Shown: one piece after another, positions 57,880-64,000 of the stretch
Numbering within the stretch: position 1 is the stretch's first letter
How the letters are laid out: the number at the start of each line of letters is the position of its first letter
NCBI GenBank assembly: GCA_026708085.1
Contig: JAPOVP010000007.1
Location: 1-64,000 of the forward strand
DNA length: 64,000 bases
Reading direction: 5' to 3'
Source: Caldilineaceae bacterium
GTDB taxonomy: Bacteria; Chloroflexota; Anaerolineae; Caldilineales; Caldilineaceae
Notes under the pieces: model-generated
Databases searched by the model: none
Seen by the model: only the letters and a program-made list of their open reading frames with translations
Told to the model about the DNA's origin: nothing
Made by a program: the position numbers and the translations under genes

Positions 57880-58536
57880 ATGAATCTCGATAAACTGCTA
57901 ACCAAAGGGCAGATACTTTGGCTGACGCATATCGGTGCCTTGATACCTTTGGCGTGGCTGCTGTACCAGGACTATACGAGCGGACTGAGTGTCAACCCAA
58001 TCCAGGACTGGACCCTCCGCACCGGCAAACCGGCCCTTGTCCTGCTCGTCCTCTCTCTCGCATGCACGCCCCTGAATATCATACTCGGCTGGCGAAACAT
58101 CATCCCGGCTCGCAAATGGCTGGGTCTCTATGCCTTCAGCTACGCGGCCGTCCATTTCTACATCTTCATCGGCGAAGATTACGGCTTTCAGTGGATATAC
58201 ATCTGGCAGGATGTTGGCACCAAACTCTATATCATCGTCGGGTTCAGTGCCCTGCTGATTCTGCTCCCTCTCGCTCTCACTTCGTCCAAAGGGTGGATGC
58301 GCCGCCTCGGTAAGTGGTGGAAGAAACTCCACCAGTGGGTCTACGTCGCCGGCGTCCTTGCAGTATTTCACTACGTCTGGGTCGTGAAGGCCGACTACCG
58401 CGAACCGGCCGCCTGGGGTGTTCTGCTCGGCATCTTCCTGCTCGTGCGTATTCCCGTCGTCCGCAAGCGCATCGCCAGGTGGCGCTCCAGGCTGCGCGGC
58501 CCGGCCGCACCAAGAGCGAGACGGTCTCCGGCCTGA
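57880..58536 (+). CDS. msrQ: MsrQ (YedZ) haem-binding membrane subunit
   Basis: This 218-residue membrane protein of the ferric-reductase-like family passes electrons from the quinone pool to MsrP. About six hydrophobic segments are visible. Haem-ligand candidates are His in FSYAAVHFYIFIGEDYG and in KLHQWVYVAGVLAVFHYVWV, and TGKPALVLLVLSLACTPLN is family-typical. The tail is strongly basic (KRIARWRSRLRGPAAPRARR). No terminator T-run follows, but a large hairpin lies at 58588-58628. Confidence 0.9.
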   Translation: MNLDKLLTKGQILWLTHIGALIPLAWLLYQDYTSGLSVNPIQDWTLRTGKPALVLLVLSLACTPLNIILGWRNIIPARKWLGLYAFSYAAVHFYIFIGEDYGFQWIYIWQDVGTKLYIIVGFSALLILLPLALTSSKGWMRRLGKWWKKLHQWVYVAGVLAVFHYVWVVKADYREPAAWGVLLGIFLLVRIPVVRKRIARWRSRLRGPAAPRARRSPA

Positions 58537-58587
58537 TGCCGCCGCGACAATAAAACCGATTGACCGCCCAAGCGGTAACTCTCAACG

Positions 58588-58628
58588 GGGGGTGTTCCTG
58601 AAAGTCCACAACGGACCGGAACATCCCC
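58588..58628. terminator. Two-way hairpin between convergent genes
   Basis: GGGGGTGTTCC (58588-58598) pairs with GGAACATCCCC (58618-58628) over 11 bp with one G-T pair. A nested GTCC/GGAC stem lies inside the loop. It fills the gap between msrQ (plus) and the Cys-rich gene (minus), so it could end both transcripts, although T-runs are weak. Confidence 0.5.
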
Positions 58629-58937
58629 TTACTCTTCTGTCTCCTGGGCGCACCGGGGGCAGAACTGTGGGTCCTCTAACTCGATCAAATGCTCGCTGCA
58701 CACCGAGAATGTGACTTCAACTCGTTCAGAGAGGAAGCGCTTCTTGACCTCGGCTTCAAGCAGAAGTGTGCGACAGTTGCTCGTCAGCAGAAAAGTCGGC
58801 ACAGGACACCGATTGCACAGCTTGCGGTGCCAGGGGCGTTCGTTACGCGGGCTCTCTTCAAGCAAACGGCATGTCTCCCGCTGACTGCCGCGGTGATAGT
58901 CCCCATAGAAATACCGACAGTTAACCGGTTGTGGCAT
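58629..58937 (-). CDS. Cys-rich small protein, zinc-ribbon-like
   Basis: This 102-residue protein has eight cysteines in the pattern NCRYFYGDYHRG, ETCRLLEESP, KLCNRCPVPTF, SNCRTLLLEAEVKKRF, FSVCSEHLIE and QFCPRC. It resembles a conserved Chloroflexota hypothetical family (CRxYYGDYxRG, then CxxCPVP) that I know only as unassigned. The paired cysteines suggest a structural zinc or Fe-S site. It is convergent with msrQ and has no obvious partner gene. Confidence 0.7.
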   Translation of the reverse strand: MPQPVNCRYFYGDYHRGSQRETCRLLEESPRNERPWHRKLCNRCPVPTFLLTSNCRTLLLEAEVKKRFLSERVEVTFSVCSEHLIELEDPQFCPRCAQETEE

Positions 58938-59077
58938 CGAGTTCTACCGGGTGAGGCCGCCCTCCCGACACTCTCTGTAACGCGGGCAGAAAATGTGAGA
59001 AAGAGTCGGAAAAACAGAACCGCCGAAACCGATCGGCGGCCCTTGCATCTGACTGTATCTTCAGCGCGTGCTTGCGC
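58938..59077. other. Short gap, nothing recognised
   Basis: The sequence between the Cys-rich gene and the end of the HARE-HTH-like gene, both on the minus strand, holds no repeat or clear promoter that I can see. Confidence 0.5.
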
Positions 59078-60325
59078 CTAGTTGTTCCAAAACGGGACAT
59101 CACCGTAGTCGTCCTGGTCCCAGTCACCGCCCAAAAGATAATCAGGATCGATAAACAGTCGGTCAGCCAGTTCGTTCTTACGCCTCTCCTGCTCCGGCAT
59201 CAGAAACCCAAATTCGTGCTCCAGGCTGACAAGCATCTCCAGTTCCGCCTCCAGCAGGTGGAACTCCGTATGATTGAGTGGCGTCATGTCCGGGGCGAAC
59301 TCCTTGAGTTCACTCAAGTACGCCTGATACGCTTCACACGAATCCCCTTCAGAATCCGACGCTGGAAGTTCCCCTCGCCCCCATTCCAGGGACGGGAATT
59401 CCGGATGGCCGTTTCCATGGACGAAATGATCATATCCGGGGCTGTCCAGATTCTCAAACAAGGACCCCAATCGGTTCTTAGGCGGCTTATCTGCCTTGGA
59501 CGGTGTCTCGCGGCCATTGGGCGCCGCGTCGTCGCCGCTGCCATTTTGGCTCCCGGTTGTATATCCGGCGTCTTCAAGCAGGCGCAAACTGCTATACTCG
59601 TGCAAAACAAAATGCATATCGTCCGGCGGAATCTCATCGCCGTATACGCTCTGTCCGATTAGGGCGCCCGCCAGCTCCCACACCGGCATCGCAGCACGCG
59701 TTTTTCTGTCCCTGCCGACGATCTGCTCCGCAGCCCGCGACAGAACGACGTTGCGCTTCCGAATCAGATCCTCCTGACGGGACTCTTTCGGCTGCAGACG
59801 CATCCCATATTCGCCGCCAACTCCATCCTTCACCTGGATCAGCACATCGTCCTCGGTTGTTCCGCCAGCCTGATCAACCCATCTCACAAACGGCTGACCA
59901 AGCCGCAAGGCCCAGGTGCCCCGTTCAATCTCCGCATGCACCTGCAGAGTCGGGCCCCCCATCAGCTCTACCGAAATCAGCCGTGTATCGGGCCGGTGTG
60001 TCTGAAAGAACTGGGGGAAGAAGACAGCGTGTTCCAGTTCGTCCAGCAGCAACGTGCCCTTCCGGATTTCGCTGCGTGTAAGGGGATGTCGAAACTGTTG
60101 ACCCCGCAGCAAACAGGAAAGCCAGCCGAAACGTCCAGACCCCACCGGGATCGCCTGATACAGTTTGCTGATAGCCTGATAGACGGCGCTGCGCGCACCG
60201 CTCCCGACCGGTCGCTGTTTCGCTATGCGGGAAATCAGGGTATCGATACTGAGGGGTGTAGGGGAGTTGCTCAGAATCTCGGCAACACAGGTGAAATAGC
60301 TGGGATATTCTCTATCTTTCGCCAT
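59078..60325 (-). CDS. HARE-HTH-like N-terminal domain protein of unknown function
   Basis: This 415-residue protein has an N-terminal winged-helix-like domain (about 1-70: YFTCVAEILSNSPTPLSIDT, then SAVYQAISKLYQAIPVGSGR and FGWL). It looks like the HB1/ASXL/restriction-endonuclease (HARE-HTH) fold, which elsewhere links DNA-binding to restriction enzymes and RNA polymerase delta. The middle (about 100-250) is mixed alpha/beta with no motif I know. A low-complexity linker (GDDAAPNGRETPSKADKPPK) leads to an acidic C-terminus (DQDDYGDVPFWNN). It is an orphan: the next gene downstream on its strand encodes the small Cys-rich protein. Confidence 0.65.
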   Translation of the reverse strand: MAKDREYPSYFTCVAEILSNSPTPLSIDTLISRIAKQRPVGSGARSAVYQAISKLYQAIPVGSGRFGWLSCLLRGQQFRHPLTRSEIRKGTLLLDELEHAVFFPQFFQTHRPDTRLISVELMGGPTLQVHAEIERGTWALRLGQPFVRWVDQAGGTTEDDVLIQVKDGVGGEYGMRLQPKESRQEDLIRKRNVVLSRAAEQIVGRDRKTRAAMPVWELAGALIGQSVYGDEIPPDDMHFVLHEYSSLRLLEDAGYTTGSQNGSGDDAAPNGRETPSKADKPPKNRLGSLFENLDSPGYDHFVHGNGHPEFPSLEWGRGELPASDSEGDSCEAYQAYLSELKEFAPDMTPLNHTEFHLLEAELEMLVSLEHEFGFLMPEQERRKNELADRLFIDPDYLLGGDWDQDDYGDVPFWNN

Positions 60326-60480
60326 TCAATTTGCCTCCTGGAAGCTATTATCCCATACGAGACCCCGTTTGTCCACCACAAACCCTGGCGCCGCAACAAA
60401 CTGTCTCGGTTCCTGTCGCGTTGCCAGGGTGTAGTTGAACCGCTTATGGCACCGGCAGACTGCTCACGTCGCAGCGCGCC

Positions 60481-60885
60481 TCAGTCGGCCGCTGCGAGAA
60501 CAGGCCGGAACTTGTATCCGTACACGATCTCGCCGCCGTCTCCCTCCTCGCGCAGCTTTCGTGTCACCATCTCCACCGGCATCCCAATCTCTACATCCTC
60601 TTCTGAGATATCCGTCAACTGCGCGGTCACCATCGGTCCTTCTTCCAATTTGACCAGCGCTACCGTGTACGGCCGCTGCGCCAGAAAACCATCCGGCACA
60701 TTGAACATCTTCGTATAGCTGTATACCTCACCCCGCCCGCTCATCGTGTGCAGCGGGCCCGCAGCTTCACTGCAATGGGGGCAGACATCGCGCGGGGGAA
60801 AGATCGCCTGATGGCAGTCAGGACAGATTTCACCCTGAAGACTGTATCGCTGCTGTCTTGTGCGCCAAAGGCTGGCAATACTCAT
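60481..60885 (-). CDS. DUF35 OB-fold protein with rubredoxin-like zinc ribbon
   Basis: This 134-residue protein has a zinc ribbon CPDCHQAIFPPRDVCPHC (four Cys) followed by an OB fold (GEVYSYTKMF, PYTVALVKLEEGPMVTAQL, IGMPVEMV). DUF35 proteins are usually made with a SCP-2-type thiolase and bridge it with other acyl-CoA enzymes, as in the archaeal thiolase/HMG-CoA synthase complex. A thiolase gene of this type lies 151 bp upstream on the same strand, so the pair is likely one functional unit. Confidence 0.87.
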   Translation of the reverse strand: MSIASLWRTRQQRYSLQGEICPDCHQAIFPPRDVCPHCSEAAGPLHTMSGRGEVYSYTKMFNVPDGFLAQRPYTVALVKLEEGPMVTAQLTDISEEDVEIGMPVEMVTRKLREEGDGGEIVYGYKFRPVLAAAD

Positions 60886-61036
60886 AGCATCCTCGCTGAT
60901 TCAATCCGGTCACTACCGCTTCTGCACTTCGATCCTACCTCTATCGACCTATCAATCTCTATCTACCGGAGGCCCGTGAACAGCACTGATAGCTTCTGAC
61001 AGCCGTTTGCCCACTGGATCTCCCGTCACAGCCCGC

Positions 61037-62200
61037 TCACCCGCCCAATATATGGGTGACTATCGTCGCGCCGCTGCCGCCGATGTTCTGCGTCATGCCA
61101 ACTGATGCACTCGCGATCTGCCCTTGCCCGGCCTCGCCCCGCAACTGCTGCACCGCCTCCACAATCTGGTACATTCCCGTTGCGCCTACAGGATGACCTC
61201 TGCTCTTCAATCCTCCCAAGGTGCTGATTGGTATCCTCCCATCCGGTCCAATCGCATCGTCAGCGGCCAGATGCCAACCCTCCCCCCGCCTCGCGTAGCC
61301 GGTCGCTTCCAGGCTGAGCGCGCTCATGATAGTGAAGGCATCGTGTAACTCGAAAAAGCTGACGTCCGCAGGCGTTACTCCGCTCTGCATATACGCCTTC
61401 TGGCTGCTGACATAGGCCGCTTCCAGAAAGAGTGGGTCTTTGCGATCATGCAGAGCGATCGTATCGTTGGCGCTGGCGCTCGCCAGAATCTGCACTGCGC
61501 CGGGATGATGGCCGGTCACGTATGCCCCCGCCTGCTCCGACGCCACCAGCACCGCCGCCGCCGCCCCATCGCAAACGGGGCTGCTGTCCATGATATTGAT
61601 CGGTGTCGCGATCATCGGTGCATTGAGATATGCGTCCAGAGAGATCGGTTTCTGGAACATGGCATGAGCGTTCTTGGCGCCGTTTCGATGAGCATTGATG
61701 CTGAATCCGGCAAATGCATCGATCGGAACGTCGAACTCATACATATACCGCTGCATGATCAGCGCGTTCAGCCCCACAAAAGAGACGCCGTGCGCCGCTT
61801 CATATTCGGCGTCCGCCGCCGTCGCCAGGCCGGCCGTCGTGCTTTCTCCAGACGTGTCTGTCATCTTCTCCACACCGCATACGACCACAACGTCGTGCAT
61901 GCCGCTGGCCACCGCCATGTGACCGATACGCAGCGCCGACGCCCCGCTGGCGCAAGCCGATTCGATCTTCGCCGCCTCGACGTTTCGCAGCCCGCTGAAG
62001 TCTGCGATCAGCGTCGCCAGATGTTCCTGGCTCAACAGGCTGCCGCTGAGCATGTTGCCGACAAACAGCGCGTCTACCTGTTCCGTACCAGCCTCCTTCA
62101 ACGCCTCTGCAATCGCATGATAGGCTATATGGCGGACGGACAGATCCCAGTGTTCGCCCACAGGTATCTGTCCGATTCCAACTATCGACACATTGCGCAT
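61037..62200 (-). CDS. SCP-2-type thiolase (acetyl-CoA acetyltransferase-like)
   Basis: This 387-residue condensing enzyme has the nucleophilic Cys83 in KIESACASGASALRIG, a MNMHGG-equivalent region around INAHRNGAKN, and the base histidine in KSRGHPVGATGMYQ. The second catalytic cysteine seen in classic thiolases (near the C-terminal GG) is replaced: SVGMTQNIGGSGATIV has none. That is typical of the SCP-x/archaeal group working with DUF35 proteins. The ATG at 62200 gives the normal MRNVSIVGIGQ start. The pathway, fatty acid or steroid side-chain breakdown or acetoacetyl-CoA formation, cannot be decided here. Confidence 0.88.
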   Translation of the reverse strand: MRNVSIVGIGQIPVGEHWDLSVRHIAYHAIAEALKEAGTEQVDALFVGNMLSGSLLSQEHLATLIADFSGLRNVEAAKIESACASGASALRIGHMAVASGMHDVVVVCGVEKMTDTSGESTTAGLATAADAEYEAAHGVSFVGLNALIMQRYMYEFDVPIDAFAGFSINAHRNGAKNAHAMFQKPISLDAYLNAPMIATPINIMDSSPVCDGAAAAVLVASEQAGAYVTGHHPGAVQILASASANDTIALHDRKDPLFLEAAYVSSQKAYMQSGVTPADVSFFELHDAFTIMSALSLEATGYARRGEGWHLAADDAIGPDGRIPISTLGGLKSRGHPVGATGMYQIVEAVQQLRGEAGQGQIASASVGMTQNIGGSGATIVTHILGG

Positions 62201-62611
62201 AGTCGCATTCCCGGCATTGCCTTCAAAGATCCGCTCACAATGTAACAGGTGCGCTGCAAAGCGCTTCTCCCCCTGCAACTGCTGGATCGTCCGCGCACTC
62301 ACTATCATGACCCAACTGAGGTACCATTAGCTACCGGTCGAAACTACTGTCCTGTCAAAACCTATCGCACCGACCGCCTCACCTCCCCGCCCGCGCCCAA
62401 ATACCCGCGCCCAACAGGATGGACGCCCAAGTCGCAGGAGCCAGCGAGCCATGCGCTACGCAAAACGCGCCGCGCACTGACGCGACCCGCAAAACCATGA
62501 ACTGTGTTTCTGGAATGAGGAGAAAGAATCTGCGCCGCCTACTGACCACCGCGTGGGGTGGCCTCACCATTGCGCCTACGTAGAAGCCAGCCGACTACGT
62601 GTAGACCCGCA
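62201..62611. other. Intergenic gap, nothing recognised
   Basis: This 411-bp gap lies between two minus-strand genes. No reading frame with family character, hairpin or known repeat is visible. The promoter of the thiolase/DUF35 pair is probably here, but no consensus stands out. Confidence 0.55.
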
Positions 62612-63823
62612 TCACCCTTGTTGTTTCACATCTATGATCCGCCACTGGTCCGTCGTCCTGTTGCTCAAGTCCGAGGGGACGTGTTCCAGTGTAAACGCAA
62701 AGAGTTTGCTCTCCAGCCCGCTGCCGACTTCATATATGAGCGATGCCAAGACCTCCGTCGTGATCAATTGAGAGGTAGCTGCCTGGCCGGCAAAAGTAGA
62801 AATCGTTGGATAATATTGCATGGCATCAACCCAGGCGAACCCTTCCAACGTGCGTGGGACAGTCTGACGTGCCTCCTCGCTCAGAAGCAGCGCATTTTGG
62901 TCGGGTTGCAGGAGATATGCCAACACAACCGCCTCAGGGTAAAACGGGGACTGGGGAATGCCGTAACAGAACGTAAACTTTCGAGGGCCTTCTTCATAGT
63001 AGATAGCTGCGCGATAGGCTCCGGGGCTCGTAAAGTTTGGGTCCAGCCGGCGATGAAAGCGGGACTCCTTGCACAGCAGGCTACGATCATTCGTTGGATA
63101 TCGAGCGCGTATAGTCCGCATGGGGGAACGATTCGCCGCGCCATCCCACTCCTCAACGTGCAAGCCGCCAGGCGCGGAAATCTGTGTGCTGCCGTACCCT
63201 TCGCTGAGGGTGCTCCACCAGAAAATGCTGATATAGGTCGGGCCGCCTATCGGGCTTCTGCCGCCGTACACGATCAACTCATCGTGAACGGGCAATTCCC
63301 CCGGCGCCTCGCCCGCTGCCTGTCCGCTGACAGATGCCGGCATCTGCTCCGCCAGCACCTCGAAGTACCGGTTCTCAGTCTCTCTCGGATCTTCACGCCT
63401 GACCACGATCCACTCGGGGCGGCCCGACTGCCGCGGCGGCGCCACAAAACCGAATCCTGAACCTTGCCAGTAGTTGGGCAGCAGCGCATACGGCTGAAGC
63501 CAGGGGGCCGGTGGCCTTGAACTGTCTTCCGACTCCTCCGGCATGCCGATCGGCGTCTGCGAGTCGTAGATCACCGCCCCAACCGGACCGCTGATCTCTT
63601 CGCCATCGGCAGTCGTACTGGCATCGTAGCGGTAGAAGAGAAGATACTCCTCCTCTGCGTCTGCGTCGATGTTGATCGACTCCCACGTAGAGACGGCCTT
63701 CCACTCCTCCGGCAGTATCATCCCCAAATCGATGTTCAACTCGGGGCTCGGCTCCGGAGGCTCGCACGCACTCAAAAAGATCAGCATACACAGTAAGCAG
63801 AAGGCGCCCGCGCGCACCTTCAT
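62612..63823 (-). CDS. Lipoprotein of unknown function
   Basis: This 403-residue protein has a signal peptide and lipobox (FCLLCMLIFLSAC, Cys20), so it is lipid-anchored outside the membrane. A Glu/Pro linker (EPPEPSPEL) follows. The body contains ESINIDADAEEEYLLFYRYD, an FG-GAP-like acidic loop of the kind often seen in calcium-binding beta-propeller blades, and repeated beta segments (YGGRSPIGGPTYISIFWW). I do not recognise the family; relatives are likely restricted to Chloroflexota. I start it at the ATG before the signal peptide; a further in-frame ATG at 63949 lacks a ribosome-binding site. Confidence 0.75.
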   Translation of the reverse strand: MKVRAGAFCLLCMLIFLSACEPPEPSPELNIDLGMILPEEWKAVSTWESINIDADAEEEYLLFYRYDASTTADGEEISGPVGAVIYDSQTPIGMPEESEDSSRPPAPWLQPYALLPNYWQGSGFGFVAPPRQSGRPEWIVVRREDPRETENRYFEVLAEQMPASVSGQAAGEAPGELPVHDELIVYGGRSPIGGPTYISIFWWSTLSEGYGSTQISAPGGLHVEEWDGAANRSPMRTIRARYPTNDRSLLCKESRFHRRLDPNFTSPGAYRAAIYYEEGPRKFTFCYGIPQSPFYPEAVVLAYLLQPDQNALLLSEEARQTVPRTLEGFAWVDAMQYYPTISTFAGQAATSQLITTEVLASLIYEVGSGLESKLFAFTLEHVPSDLSNRTTDQWRIIDVKQQG

Positions 63824-64000
63824 CTTCCAGTCGCTGTTATGACCGCCCTCCTTCCCGCGAGACTCGCGGATCAACAGGGCACGGGAGTCAGAGCCGCCGC
63901 CGGCTCCCGGGAGCGGCGTGCCGTAGGGCCGTGTGTTCTTATGTCTCATCGGTTAAATGGTGCCGTATGCGGGCGGAAGTGGCGCCAGGGGAGGATCCGT
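63824..64000. other. Upstream flank at window end, no gene seen
   Basis: The last 177 bp hold the presumed promoter area of the lipoprotein gene, and the window ends there. No partial gene can be supported. Confidence 0.5.

Noticed and set aside
56821-58536. Sulfite oxidase for the sulfur pathway
   Set aside because: The molybdopterin protein is followed by MsrQ and has the YedY layout, so methionine-sulfoxide repair is the better call.
1-64000. tRNA or rRNA genes
   Set aside because: No T-loop/acceptor pattern or conserved rRNA segment was recognised by eye on either strand; a tRNAscan run would settle it.

Overview
The window looks like a piece of a free-living, metabolically versatile, GC-rich bacterial chromosome. 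The best guess is a member of the Chloroflexota near the Caldilineales. This rests on gene style only: Tat-type lipoprotein sugar-binding proteins, paired Gfo/Idh/MocA proteins, sulfatase, RraA and FAH catabolic genes, a HELGRP-type sensor kinase, and intergenic hairpin repeats. No rRNA, tRNA or CRISPR array was seen, so the taxonomy is inference.

Layout. Bases 1-2000 hold a tandem duplication of a small secreted or membrane coiled-coil gene; each copy has its own promoter and terminator. Then come a cysteine-desulfurase-like aminotransferase and SppA (minus strand), an ABC-2 exporter, two overlapping Gfo/Idh/MocA genes, a tract of degenerate repeats (9655-9930), and a binding-protein/permease/permease sugar importer without its ATPase (10414-13915). 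Bases 13916-20930 are an accessory zone. Two diverged long direct repeats (about 14740-15590 and 19740-20715) bracket a decayed IS630-type element, an MNT gene with an internally deleted HEPN partner, a relic reading frame and an AlbA/ATPase regulator. Bases 20932-28590 are one co-directional run: B12/radical SAM protein, methyltransferase, polar amino-acid-type ABC importer with a PotA-type ATPase, then DoxD-like, YeeE/YedE (TsuA-like) and DoxX-like membrane proteins, which suggests sulfur-compound uptake. Bases 28753-34845 are envelope glycosylation genes.

Bases 34860-46588 are the most interesting part. Nine minus-strand genes, nearly all nucleic-acid enzymes, lie head to tail: an Fe-S PD-(D/E)XK nuclease, a DUF2283 protein, an SMC-like ATPase, a TOPRIM-like partner, RecJ, an unrecognised 301-residue protein, two BREX-type (BrxC/BrxD-like) P-loop ATPases and an Lhr-like helicase. 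No methylase (PglX) or PglZ is present, so this is not a standard BREX locus. RecJ looks like a native GC-rich gene, while the blocks on each side of it have lower GC and different codon choice. I read this as two defence-like modules that landed on either side of recJ.

Bases 46966-64000 hold catabolic genes (RraA, FAH, sulfatase), a methyltransferase, an envelope-stress cluster (response regulator, histidine kinase, HtrA with a C-terminal PepSY domain), a DUF2231 membrane protein, MsrP/MsrQ methionine-sulfoxide repair, a Cys-rich small protein, a HARE-HTH-like protein, a DUF35/thiolase pair and a lipoprotein cut off near its 5' flank by the window end.
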